Part shown: piece after piece, positions 7,852-15,609 of the stretch | Layout: the number at the start of each line of letters is the position of its first letter | Numbering within the stretch: position 1 is the stretch's first letter | Assembly (NCBI GenBank): GCA_018432235.1 | Contig: JAHDLO010000015.1 | Location: forward strand, 1 to 64,000 | Direction: 5' to 3' | Length of the DNA stretch: 64,000 bases | From: Clostridiaceae bacterium | Lineage (GTDB): Bacteria; Bacillota; Clostridia; Peptostreptococcales; Natronincolaceae | Position numbers and translations under genes: made by a program | The notes under the pieces: model-generated | The model's input: only the letters and a program-made list of their open reading frames with translations | Database searches by the model: none | What the model was told of the DNA's origin: nothing

Positions 7852-8030
7852 TCCCTATAGCAATGTTTTTGCACTAGGGTGCTGAAGGCGTGGTCAGTGA
7901 AGCTTAATCCATTACCATAATGGAGCAAGATCAGAGCACCGCATCCCTTCACCGGGAGCGCAGCTCCGCCAGGGTGTAAGGTCAAGCGGGTCCGGTTCAG
8001 GGACGTCGCAAACACGGAGACGTTAGATGA
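7852..8030 (+). repeat. attC-like site 9 (long form)
   Basis: Opening CCCTATAGC (7853-7861) with upstream ATCGCCA (7844-7850) pairs with the cassette head at 7138-7155. The extra internal segment includes CCATTACCATAATGG, itself a short inverted repeat. Inner hairpin GGAGC-gca-GCTCC. Closing GTTAGATGA (8022-8030); its cassette has lost the opening box of site 10, but the opening box of site 14 (CATCTAAC) would match it. Confidence 0.8.
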
Positions 8031-8183
8031 CAGAAAAGTTAAATTGTACATATGCCCAAAATGGAATAAGCATAGCTGTTTTATTATAGAGGATAGCTTC
8101 CTGGCAAGATAAATGGGGACAATAGTAGAATAGCGTGAACCAAGCATTTATAATAATTCTAAGTAAGTGAGGAGGTGAAATAA

Positions 8184-8459
8184 TTGACATTTATATATTT
8201 AATGAACAATCAAAAGCCATTAAATAATGAAGTTATAAAGAGTCATGTGGAATACTTAAAAGAACTAAAATCACAAGGTAAACTTATGCTCTGTGGCCCT
8301 TTTACGGATTATCCTGGCGGTATGGTCATTTTTCTAGCAGAAGATTTAAATGAAGCAACAAAAATTGCAGACGCTGACCCATTCATTGCATCAGGGTTCA
8401 AGTCATGTGAAATAAGAACAATAGAACTAGCAAATGAGGAAAACAATTATTTACTTTAA
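8184..8459 (+). CDS. YCII-domain protein
   Basis: A 91-residue protein of the YCII superfamily, a dimeric ferredoxin-like alpha+beta fold. Visible features are the N-terminal strand FIYLMNN, LMLCGPFTDYPGGMVIF and ADADPFIASGFKSCEIR, the last two being the conserved GP and DPF segments. Members are related to muconolactone isomerase-like and dehydrochlorinase enzymes; function here unknown. TTG 8184 is chosen because GAGGAGGTG at 8169-8177 precedes it. It sits in the cassette after site 9, whose tail site (site 10) is truncated. Confidence 0.85.
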   Translation: MTFIYLMNNQKPLNNEVIKSHVEYLKELKSQGKLMLCGPFTDYPGGMVIFLAEDLNEATKIADADPFIASGFKSCEIRTIELANEENNYLL

Positions 8460-8552
8460 TGTTGGAACAAAAGCATTATTTTAAGTTCACAATGTTCTTA
8501 AAATATGCTGCTAATTACTTGATATTTGGAAAAGAAAATGAGGAATGGATGG

Positions 8553-8631
8553 CCGGGAACGAAGTTCCGCCAAGACGGTCTATCTTTGATGACCGGTTCA
8601 GGGACGTCGCAATGACAGGACCGTTATATGC
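8553..8631 (+). repeat. attC-like site 10, 5' half deleted
   Basis: Only the 3' half is present: GGGAACGAAGTTCC hairpin, CCAAGACGGTC, GGTTCAGGGACGTCGC and closing GTTATATGC (8623-8631). Upstream (8508-8545) is A/T-rich sequence resembling the 3520-3560 cassette tail, so a deletion has joined a cassette tail to mid-site. Confidence 0.7.
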
Positions 8632-8710
8632 CATCTATTAATTGAACACTTGAGAGTGAGTTTTTTAAAAATATTAGAACTAATTTAACATAAATAAGGA
8701 GCTGAATAGT

Positions 8711-9574
8711 TTGAAATTAAGAAATCTTGTACCGTTAATCATTGTCTTTCCATCAGTTGTTATTGGTGCCGTAACCATGTATTTAAATAAAATCCCAATA
8801 GGTATTTGGAGTCAAAATATTGTTGCAATAATAATATCAGGATTTCTTTCCTATCTGATTTTGAAGGAAACACCTAGAATAAGTAAAAGTAGCTCTTTTG
8901 GTTTTATTGTTCCGATAACAATAATTCTCTTAACTCTTACATTTTTAGATAGTGGTTTAGATGGTGTTCATAGATGGGTATCTATCGGTCCAATTAAGCT
9001 GAATGTTGCAAGTATAATATTACCTATTTTAATTATAGAATTATGGAGAATTTTAAAAGTATTAAATTGGTGGTATTCCATGATAATTACCATAGCAGTT
9101 TCTATTTTACTCGTTTTACAACCCGATGCATCACAAACAACAGGGTTTATATTTCCAATGATAATAATACTATTAAGTAAAGCCAATAAGAGTATTATTC
9201 GATATAGCCTTATAAGCTTAATATCAGTAATTCCTATAATATCTTGGATTTTTATTGATAGCTTGCCTCCTGTTGATTATGTTGAAAATATCGTATTAAT
9301 GGTCAAAAACTTAGGTTCAGTATGGTTTCTACTCGGAATCGCTTCGCTATCACTATTGCCAATACCTTTCATAATATTTCCATCGAAGAGCTATAGGTTA
9401 ATATCGAGGAGTCTTGGTTTGTATTTTACAATTATATTGATTTCTACATTGTTTGGTAATTTTCCAGTTCCACTGATGGGTTTTGGAATTTCTCCAATAA
9501 TCGGTTATTTTATAGCTATAACTTGGTTAATTAAAGTTAGAAAGATAAACGGTAATTTGGAGGAACCTTTATGA
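8711..9574 (+). CDS. SEDS (FtsW/RodA/SpoVE)-like integral membrane protein, short
   Basis: 287 residues, nearly all hydrophobic, with about eight or nine membrane segments. GVHRWVSIGPIKL and the later LQPDASQTTGF correspond to the G..RWI..G and QPD.G.A signatures of SEDS glycosyltransferases, which polymerise lipid II. It is about 100 residues shorter than FtsW or RodA, and the usual QPSE motif reads NVAS here, so catalytic activity is doubtful. TTG 8711 follows AAGGAG. Its TGA overlaps the next ATG (ATGA), so the two are translationally coupled; the pair is the cargo between sites 10 and 11. Confidence 0.68.
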   Translation: MKLRNLVPLIIVFPSVVIGAVTMYLNKIPIGIWSQNIVAIIISGFLSYLILKETPRISKSSSFGFIVPITIILLTLTFLDSGLDGVHRWVSIGPIKLNVASIILPILIIELWRILKVLNWWYSMIITIAVSILLVLQPDASQTTGFIFPMIIILLSKANKSIIRYSLISLISVIPIISWIFIDSLPPVDYVENIVLMVKNLGSVWFLLGIASLSLLPIPFIIFPSKSYRLISRSLGLYFTIILISTLFGNFPVPLMGFGISPIIGYFIAITWLIKVRKINGNLEEPL

Positions 9575-10461
9575 TAGAAATATTGTTTGGAGAGAGCGAA
9601 GCAGGGGGCATGAAAGTAGCAAAAAATTATCGAAAACCTGATTTTGTTAATGGGACAATAGGTTGGATTGGGAAGAAACCAAGCAAAGAAGAGTTTGAAA
9701 AGATGTTTGACGGTGATGCGGTTGGTGGAAATTCCTCTGAAGTGATTTGTATTCCTTTTATGCTGGATATCGGTAATATTAATGTTTCAATTGAAAGTGA
9801 GTATAGAAAAAAACTTATATTTGATATGTATGCCATAAATGGAATGGAGGATAATAGGACCTTAAAAGATTTAGAGGATACATGGAAAAAATACTTGAAT
9901 GAAATAGAAAGACTGAAAGATTATGCAAACCAAGGAGAAGCTATTCGTTTATGGTATAGCGATGCCCCGTATTCTGTGTGTGGGTTTTATTATGTATGTA
10001 ATATTTTGAGTGAATACAATTGTAAGATCTATACTATAAAGCTACCACAGTATATGCAACTATCAGATAATACAATGCAATTTTATACATCATGGGGAGA
10101 AATAAATGCTGGTAAGTTGTATAAGTTTCTTCATTTAGAAAAAGAGTTATCTTCTTTTGCAATACGTTCATTTGCATCCAAGTGGATTGAATTAAAGGAA
10201 GAGAGAAGTACCTTAAGGGCAGTTGTTAATGGTAAAGTAATCGGTGTTCCAGAAAATTTTTACGACCACGTTATCAGAAATGAAATTCCGGATGGTGAGT
10301 TTATTATGGGACGTTTGATTGGAAATATTCTAGGGAAATACCCTCTTGGAATAGGTGATTGGTGGTACATTAAGAGAATTAATAAGTTGATAGAACTGGG
10401 TGAACTTATGGTGGTACAAAAACAGAAAGAAATGTATAGGCAAGTACTTAAAAAGGTATAA
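9571..10461 (+). CDS. DUF1835 domain-containing protein
   Basis: 296 residues, no signal peptide. The opening (MIEILFGESEAGGMKVA) and the central WYSDAPYSVCGFYYVC match the DUF1835 family, whose members often carry a second conserved region (DUF3658-like) toward the C-terminus; here that would be about residues 190-290 with PDGEFIMGRLIG. Family function is unknown; members are common in Bacillales and Clostridia and are sometimes borne on mobile elements. Four-base ATGA overlap with the upstream membrane protein indicates coupled translation. It lies immediately before site 11. Confidence 0.78.
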   Translation: MIEILFGESEAGGMKVAKNYRKPDFVNGTIGWIGKKPSKEEFEKMFDGDAVGGNSSEVICIPFMLDIGNINVSIESEYRKKLIFDMYAINGMEDNRTLKDLEDTWKKYLNEIERLKDYANQGEAIRLWYSDAPYSVCGFYYVCNILSEYNCKIYTIKLPQYMQLSDNTMQFYTSWGEINAGKLYKFLHLEKELSSFAIRSFASKWIELKEERSTLRAVVNGKVIGVPENFYDHVIRNEIPDGEFIMGRLIGNILGKYPLGIGDWWYIKRINKLIELGELMVVQKQKEMYRQVLKKV

Positions 10462-10544
10462 AGTGATATTTACAAATTTTAAAGTATTGGGGATGAGTAT
10501 AAATATTTGCAGTAAGACGTTTTATTTATAAACGACGTCACTAC

Positions 10545-10696
10545 TCCCTATAACAATGCATTTGCATAAAAGTGTTGGAAGCTCGTTTTTAGGGCAGGTT
10601 CAGCACCACACCTTCACACTGGGTGGCAAGCACCTCCAAGGGGTATTCCGCTGGGGTCCAGGTCGAAGACGTCGCAAACACGGGCACGTTGTGCGG
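10545..10696 (+). repeat. attC-like site 11
   Basis: Opening TCCCTATAAC (10545-10554), closing GTTGTGCGG (10688-10696). The opening matches its cassette head (8623-8631) only 7/9. Preceded by CGACGTCACTACTC, similar to the bases before site 9. The closing box has no matching tail at site 12. Confidence 0.78.
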
Positions 10697-10825
10697 TATA
10701 CAAACCGTGGAGGCTCCCGGCTCCAGCTGTCGGGAGTATTGGTGAAACTAGCTATGATACCAGTATTCATATATTTATTTTACATAAGAATATTTATTAA
10801 AATAATATTTAGGGAGGAAAATCCT

Positions 10826-11191
10826 ATGAAAAAGAAAAGTATAATATTAATCATTTCTTCAATAATCATTTTATTAATTACAGCATGCCAAAAGGTTAAT
10901 AATACTCCCTTACAAGCTTCTATGTCAATGAAAGCAGATATGGAGCATCTAAATTATGAAGAATTTAAAGATGCATATGCAAAAGGTGAGGAGAGTTGGA
11001 TTACAAAAGAACAATTCGTTGAAGTTAAAGGGCTTATGACTTCTCGCGTTGGTCATGAAACTTATGAATTGCTTAAGTTCGACAATGGTGAAATGATATT
11101 AGTAGAATTTGCCGCATTAACAGAGAAAGGTGAATTTAAAATACAAGGAATTAAGATTGTACCTGATGAAATGAAAGAATTTTTCAAATAG
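10826..11191 (+). CDS. Small lipoprotein
   Basis: 121 residues starting at ATG 10826 behind GGGAGGAAAA. A hydrophobic signal (IILIISSIIILLIT) ends in a lipobox ITAC with the Cys at about residue 21, so it is likely lipid-anchored outside the membrane. The mature part of about 100 residues contains a compact beta-rich segment (GETYELLKFDNGEMILVEF-like strands between residues 75 and 100). No family recognised. It is first in a multi-gene unit after site 11. Confidence 0.78.
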   Translation: MKKKSIILIISSIIILLITACQKVNNTPLQASMSMKADMEHLNYEEFKDAYAKGEESWITKEQFVEVKGLMTSRVGHETYELLKFDNGEMILVEFAALTEKGEFKIQGIKIVPDEMKEFFK

Positions 11192-11268
11192 ATAACAGTA
11201 TTATATATTTGCTGCACATCTTTTATATAATGTGCAGTAAAAGTGTTTAAATGATAGGGGGATGTGAA

Positions 11269-11466
11269 GTGAAGAAGGGATTTCTAATAATTTTAATTAC
11301 TTATTTTATTGCATCATTAATTCGGGGATTTACTGGGATATCTTTTAATCCTTTTTATGACGAGTTTGACTTGGTGCTTTTTCTAAAAGACCTAATAATA
11401 TGGACTCTTTCATATGTAGGCGTAAGTTTAATTATATCTCAAATTACAAAGAAAGATGTTAATTAA
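11269..11466 (+). CDS. Small two-helix membrane protein
   Basis: 65 residues from GTG 11269 (GGGGGATG at 11257-11264). It has two hydrophobic segments, about residues 5-20 and 43-60, and a charged C-terminus (KKDVN). It resembles short immunity or toxin-neighbour membrane proteins but I recognise no family. An in-frame ATG at 11251 lies upstream of the ribosome site and is less likely. Confidence 0.6.
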   Translation: MKKGFLIILITYFIASLIRGFTGISFNPFYDEFDLVLFLKDLIIWTLSYVGVSLIISQITKKDVN

Positions 11467-11791
11467 AAATAGTTATTGCTATTAGTTTTTAGGACACATC
11501 ATTGTATATATTTATCGTTAATTTCCTATAACGAATTTATTAAAATAACAAAGTCATGGAGGATCAATGAAAAGATTTATATTGCTTCAAGCCTTAAGAA
11601 TATTTGCTCAACGGATATAGCTTGGAGGCTATGCCTGAGTGGAGAATAGAGCTTGGCATACAAGTATTTCTTGTATGCCATATAAATAATAATGAAAGGG
11701 TGATTCATATGAGACAAGTAAACATAATTAAATCGTATAAATTAAGGAGGGTGACTATATTTTAACCCTCGTATTAAACAGGAGGTATTTT
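11467..11791. other. Intergenic, with an inverted repeat and a cassette-end-like box
   Basis: No gene found. TTTCCTATAAC near 11522-11532 looks like an opening box but no repeat follows it. GGCATACAAG/CTTGTATGCC (11655-11679) is a perfect 10-bp hairpin without a T tract. GGAGGGTGACT followed by AACCCTCGT near 11743-11769 is a second, weaker stem before the methyltransferase. Confidence 0.5.
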
Positions 11792-12592
11792 ATGTCATTT
11801 AATTGGATTAATGCAGAGGAATTTTCATTCAACACTTTTTTATTAATGGATAGGTGGATAATTAGATTCATAACAAAAATAAAGTGGCCAGAATTCAGGA
11901 AAAATCTTGGGATTGCTTTAACTCACAACCCTTCAGTATGTTGGTATTTTATTAATAAATGTCCAGAATGCAAAGATGATGTATATGAAATGCTTCAGAA
12001 TCTACCTATAAACCTTACTGATGAAGAAATTAGGAAGAGCGAAATATTTGTACTAAATGAAATAGACAGCTTTGTAGTTTATGTCTATCCTGATATTATG
12101 GAGCAATGTCCTTATATTAGAGATTGGAATGAAGAACGCCTATTATCAATGGTAGATTTTAGAGATAAAGTTGTACTTGATATAGGAAGTGGTACAGGAA
12201 GGTTAGCTTTTGTAGCAGCGAAGTTGGCAAAATGGGTATATGCTAGTGAACCTGTTGATAGACTTAGGGAGTATATGCGAGAAAAAATTCAACGTTTACA
12301 AGTCAAAAATATGTTTGTAATTGATGGTACTGTTGAAAGAATACCTTTTGAAAATGATGTCTTTGATATAGTAATGTCAGCACATGTGGTAGGTGATGAT
12401 TATGTCAAAGAGTATAACGAGATGAAACGCGTCGTTAAGTCTGGTGGATACATTATTGAATGTATGGGAGAAGATGATCGTAAAAGGAATGCACCTTCGG
12501 AAGACTTAATAAAACTAGGTTTTGATTATTCTCATTATACTTCAATTTCAGGTGGAGATGTATATCGATACTGGAAACAAATTATAAAGTAA
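11792..12592 (+). CDS. SAM-dependent methyltransferase
   Basis: 266 residues, ATG 11792 behind AGGAGGT. Class I methyltransferase: motif I VLDIGSGTGRLAFVA at about residues 128-142, acidic residue of motif II in YASEPVDRLR, and motif IV-like FDIVMSAHVVGD. The 120-residue N-terminal part (ITKIKWPEFRKNLG, ALTHNPSVCWYFINKCPEC) is an extra domain seen in small-molecule methyltransferases of Clostridia. Substrate unknown. It ends 18 bases before the GTCCT hairpin preceding site 12. Confidence 0.85.
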   Translation: MSFNWINAEEFSFNTFLLMDRWIIRFITKIKWPEFRKNLGIALTHNPSVCWYFINKCPECKDDVYEMLQNLPINLTDEEIRKSEIFVLNEIDSFVVYVYPDIMEQCPYIRDWNEERLLSMVDFRDKVVLDIGSGTGRLAFVAAKLAKWVYASEPVDRLREYMREKIQRLQVKNMFVIDGTVERIPFENDVFDIVMSAHVVGDDYVKEYNEMKRVVKSGGYIIECMGEDDRKRNAPSEDLIKLGFDYSHYTSISGGDVYRYWKQIIK

Positions 12593-12610
12593 TAATTTAT
12601 TAGCTAAAGG

Positions 12611-12629
12611 GGCCGACGTCCTGTCGGCC
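12611..12629 (+). repeat. GTCCT-loop hairpin, cassette tail
   Basis: GGCCGAC-GTCCT-GTCGGCC, perfect 7-bp arms, the strongest of the five copies; no T tract follows. Confidence 0.65.
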
Positions 12630-12651
12630 TCCGAATATTGGGCCCTCCCAC

Positions 12652-12806
12652 GTAACATAACAATGTTTTACATAAAGGTGCTGGAAGCACGTTTTTTAGG
12701 GAACGGTTAGAGCACCACACCTTCTCGCTGGGTGACAAGCACCGCTAAGACGGTCTATCTTTAGGGTCCGGTTCAGGGACGTCGCAAATAAGGGGATGTA
12801 AGCTGA
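12652..12806 (+). repeat. attC-like site 12
   Basis: Opening GTAACATAAC (12652-12661), closing GTAAGCTGA (12798-12806; the usual GTT is GTA). The closing box pairs 7/9 with TTAGCTAAC at 13708-13716, at the end of the PhzF cassette. Confidence 0.78.
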
Positions 12807-12841
12807 AATACTCTAGTAAATAACGCGGGAGGTTTGATATT

Positions 12842-13681
12842 ATGACAAACTTTATATATAGAGTTACTGCATTTTCGGATAGTATTGATGGGGGTAATCC
12901 AGCAGGCGTTGTTTTAGATGCGGATTCATTCTCAGAAGAACAAATGTTAGAAGTTGCAAAAGAAGTTGGCTACTCTGAAACTGCTTTTGTTATGAGATCA
13001 ACTAAAGCTGATTTCAAAATTAGATTTTTTACTCCAACGGATGAAGTTGATCTATGTGGACATGCTACGATAGCTACGTTTAATTTATTAAGAGACTTAG
13101 GAAAAATTACTGTTGGATGTTATACACAGGAAACAAAGGCGGGCATTCTAAAAGTTCAGGTATATGATAAGTACGTTTACATGGAGCAGAACGCACCTAT
13201 GTATTATGCGATAATAGATAAGAACGAAATTGAAGGATGTTTTGAAAGCAATCACAGAGATTATATAGGCGATATGCCAATACAAATCGTATCAACTGGC
13301 CTTAAAGACATTATATTGCATGTTAAAGATTTAGAGACACTATTAGATCTTCGACCAAACTTAGATTTAATTGACGCAATCAGTATAAAGTATGATGTGG
13401 TTGGTATTCATGCTTTTTGTTTGGATACATTATATGGTGCTGAGGCACATGTGAGAAATTTTGCACCAAGATATGGCATAAATGAAGAAGCTGCAACGGG
13501 AACTTCAAATGCAGCCTTGGCTTGTTATTTGACGAAATATTTGAAGAATAAGTTTGGGGGCAGTTTCGTCATAGAGCAGGGTTATAGTATGAAGAGGCCA
13601 TCGAAGATAATTGTAAAAGTAAGTGCTGTGGATGCTGATGTAATTGAAGTGTATGTTGGGGGAAGTGCAATTTCAATTTAA
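12842..13681 (+). CDS. PhzF family isomerase/epimerase-like protein
   Basis: 279 residues, ATG 12842 behind GGGAGG. The PhzF/diaminopimelate-epimerase fold is shown by the N-terminal F(S)DS..GGNPAGVV, the catalytic-region glutamate in GYSETAFV, the FTPTDEVDLCGHATIAT block, and the C-terminal EEAATGTSNAAL. Family members isomerise small metabolites; PhzF itself acts in phenazine biosynthesis, but no other phenazine gene is near, so the substrate is unknown. It is the sole gene of the cassette starting at site 12. Confidence 0.9.
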   Translation: MTNFIYRVTAFSDSIDGGNPAGVVLDADSFSEEQMLEVAKEVGYSETAFVMRSTKADFKIRFFTPTDEVDLCGHATIATFNLLRDLGKITVGCYTQETKAGILKVQVYDKYVYMEQNAPMYYAIIDKNEIEGCFESNHRDYIGDMPIQIVSTGLKDIILHVKDLETLLDLRPNLDLIDAISIKYDVVGIHAFCLDTLYGAEAHVRNFAPRYGINEEAATGTSNAALACYLTKYLKNKFGGSFVIEQGYSMKRPSKIIVKVSAVDADVIEVYVGGSAISI

Positions 13682-13707
13682 AGAAGTTTGCTTTTATCTA
13701 ATGTATC

Positions 13708-13757
13708 TTAGCTAACAACGCACTCAAGTTCGTTTCGCTTGTTTTGGTCCTGCCTTC
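13708..13757 (+). repeat. Degenerate attC-like fragment of a different type
   Basis: TTAGCTAAC matches the head of its cassette 7/9 and is followed by AACGCACTCAAG and a CAAG/CTTG stem (13726-13742). This resembles the R''-L'' half of a classical short integron attC more than the long repeats used elsewhere here. The 3' half is missing; coding sequence of the truncated methyltransferase begins almost at once. Confidence 0.4.
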
Positions 13758-14255
13758 GAAGAAGCAAAGCACATGCTTGTCGGCTTTGATAATTCAACGG
13801 AACTCCTTAAAATTGGAGAAGAACTTAAGCTTCATTATGATAAGGAAAATGTACAGTTTGTTTATGCATCAACCAGAGAAGAACTCCCTTTTGAAGATAG
13901 TCGGTTTGATCTGATATACGATAGGCGTGGACCGACATCCATACTTAATCATAGTAGGATTCTTAGATCTGGAGGGACGATTTTCGGTATTCATTCCGTT
14001 GAGAAGAATAGAGTGTTAGAGCAAATTGAAATGAATGGATTTGTTGATGCTGAAATAGAAGAATTCGATGAAGCACTAATTATATTTCCAGATGAGAGAG
14101 AGTTTGCAAAGTATCTTTCTGCTTCACATGGTAACCCTGATTATACTCTACCAGAGAACAAGGCTACGCTCAAAAGATTGATTTTGGAAAATAATCGCAA
14201 TGGAAGGTTAGCTTTAAAAGAGTGGAGATATATATGGAAAGCTAGAAAACCATAA
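13744..14255 (+). pseudogene. 5'-truncated SAM-dependent methyltransferase
   Basis: The open frame extends upstream of ATG 13773 through GPAFEEAKH but lacks any start with a ribosome site. The protein begins in the middle of a class I methyltransferase: LVGFDNSTELLKIG (motif II region) and FDLIYDRRGP (motif IV) are present, while the motif I glycine loop is absent. About 160 residues remain to 14255. The break coincides with the degenerate cassette-end at 13708-13757, so deletion or misdirected recombination probably removed the 5' part. Probably inactive. It is followed by site 14. Confidence 0.72.
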
Positions 14256-14308
14256 GTAAAAGATTAGATTGGTTACTAGAAGGTAACCTAGATTAGTAGC
14301 CCCCTACA

Positions 14309-14462
14309 ACATCTAACAATGTTTTTAGCGCAAGGGTGCTGGCAGCACGTGTTGAGGGAAAGATCAGCGCATCACATCTTCTCACTGGGTGCAAGCATCG
14401 CCAAGGGGAAAGTTTACGAGGGTCCGGCTCAGATACGTCGCAAACACGTTAACGTTATATGA
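14309..14462 (+). repeat. attC-like site 14 (last of the array)
   Basis: Opening ACATCTAAC (14309-14317), closing GTTATATGA (14454-14462). No repeat with a complementary opening box is found downstream, so this looks like the right end of the array. Confidence 0.78.
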
Positions 14463-14575
14463 AATTTTCCTGCCTAGTTGTCTTTAAAGCAAGGCTAACG
14501 AGGGTCTAATTGGGCTAACTTGTTTTTACGTAGGGATGCCAGTGGTATTTTATCAATTTGTGAAAGGAAGATGAT

Positions 14576-15526
14576 ATGAAAAAGCAGTTTACAGAGGCAC
14601 TACATAAAAGTTCCATTGCAGATATACAAAACATTTCTAAGAGCGATTTACACAACCACGCTGGACGTGGTGGAAGTATTCAATATATTGAAGAATGGGC
14701 AAATGTTAAAATCCAGCTACCGGTTAAGCCCTTTGACTCCTTATCTCAAATGCAAGAGTGGTTTGAAAGTAATGTGAAATGCCATTGTATCGGAGTTCAA
14801 GGTTATATCAAACGCATAGAAGCTGCATTTGCACAAGCTGAAAAAGATAATATCAAAATTTTAGCAATGAGCTTTGGTATCGGCGAAATAGATTCTTTGG
14901 GGAACATGGCGTCTTTTTCTAAAATAGTAAATGGACTGCATCAACATTATGCTCCTAATACAAAGTTTTTTCCTGAATTAGCGTTTGGACGTGAAAGTGA
15001 GATTGATACTGTTATTTATAGGATTGATGAAATATTATCGTACAATTGGTTTAAATCAGTGGATATTTGTAATAATGAATTTGCACAACCAATTAGAAAT
15101 TTTAAGCCGATATATAAACGCGCAAAAGCAGCAGGATTAAGATTAAAAGCTCATGTTGGCGAATTTGGTAGTGCTGATGATGTTATGGAAGCTGTTGAAG
15201 AGCTAGAGCTTAATGAAGTGCATCATGGTATTGCTGCTGCACAATCAGTTCAAATTATGAAATGGTTAGCGGACAACAAAATTCAACTCAATGTTTGTCC
15301 TACAAGCAACATCAAGCTAAAAGTAGTTGATAGTTATGCTAATCATCCGATTAGAAAGCTTTATGATTATTCAGTTCCTGTAACAGTTAATACAGACGAC
15401 TTGCTGATATTTAATCAAACCATTTCACAAGAGTATCTTAATTTGTTTAAGGCTAAGTTAATGACAGCTGATGAACTTGACGCTATACGAGAAACTGGTT
15501 TAAATCATTCTTACTCTTTAAGCTGA
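14576..15526 (+). CDS. Adenosine deaminase-family amidohydrolase
   Basis: 316 residues, ATG 14576 behind GGAAG. Zinc hydrolase of the adenosine/adenine deaminase group: SDLHNHAGRG gives the HxH ligands (about residues 24-26), KAHVGE the third His and catalytic Glu region (about 200), HHGI the next His, and NTDD the final Asp (about 277). It is slightly shorter than classical Add (330-350). The substrate may be adenosine, adenine or another aminopurine; the family also includes resistance-type deaminases. It begins 114 bases after the last attC-like site but has no recognisable site after it, so it may be the terminal cassette or resident chromosome. Confidence 0.82.
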   Translation: MKKQFTEALHKSSIADIQNISKSDLHNHAGRGGSIQYIEEWANVKIQLPVKPFDSLSQMQEWFESNVKCHCIGVQGYIKRIEAAFAQAEKDNIKILAMSFGIGEIDSLGNMASFSKIVNGLHQHYAPNTKFFPELAFGRESEIDTVIYRIDEILSYNWFKSVDICNNEFAQPIRNFKPIYKRAKAAGLRLKAHVGEFGSADDVMEAVEELELNEVHHGIAAAQSVQIMKWLADNKIQLNVCPTSNIKLKVVDSYANHPIRKLYDYSVPVTVNTDDLLIFNQTISQEYLNLFKAKLMTADELDAIRETGLNHSYSLS

Positions 15527-15609
15527 GAATATTATCAGTATGTAATTTAAGTATAAAAATGCTATACTGAAATTACTCAAATAGCAAAATGTAAAAAGGG
15601 GGATTAAGA

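Larger units (their letters stand above)
1..14462 (+). mobile_element. Integron-like gene cassette array (13 attC-like sites, no integrase seen)
   Basis: Short genes, all on the + strand, alternate with copies of one conserved foldable repeat placed 3' of each gene or gene pair. The nine or more bases following one repeat are complementary to the first bases of the next repeat in most units: 8/9, 9/9, 10/10, 9/9, 20/22, 9/9 and 14/18 for the units starting at 136, 1205, 2035, 3748, 4956, 5849 and 7138. This is what is expected if each unit was once a circle whose single site folded on itself, as in integron attC cassettes. The unit starting at 2797 does not match its tail, and those at 8623 and 12798 match only 7/9, so these look rearranged. 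Known: attC sites recombine between G and TT of the R' box GTTRRRY. Inferred: an integrase and attI lie outside the window to the left, or are lost. Confidence 0.75.

Noticed and set aside
10556..10825. In-frame upstream extension of the lipoprotein
   Set aside because: It reads through attC-like site 11 and would bury the signal peptide; ATG 10826 has the ribosome site.
1..14462. Repeats as MITEs or IUS-type insertion elements
   Set aside because: MITEs would leave direct target duplications and would not make the head of one gene unit complementary to the tail of the same unit. The pairing pattern favours cassettes.
1..14462. GGTTCA/GGTTCGA-like segments in the repeats as tRNA T-loops
   Set aside because: The rest of a tRNA cloverleaf (anticodon arm, acceptor stem) is absent.
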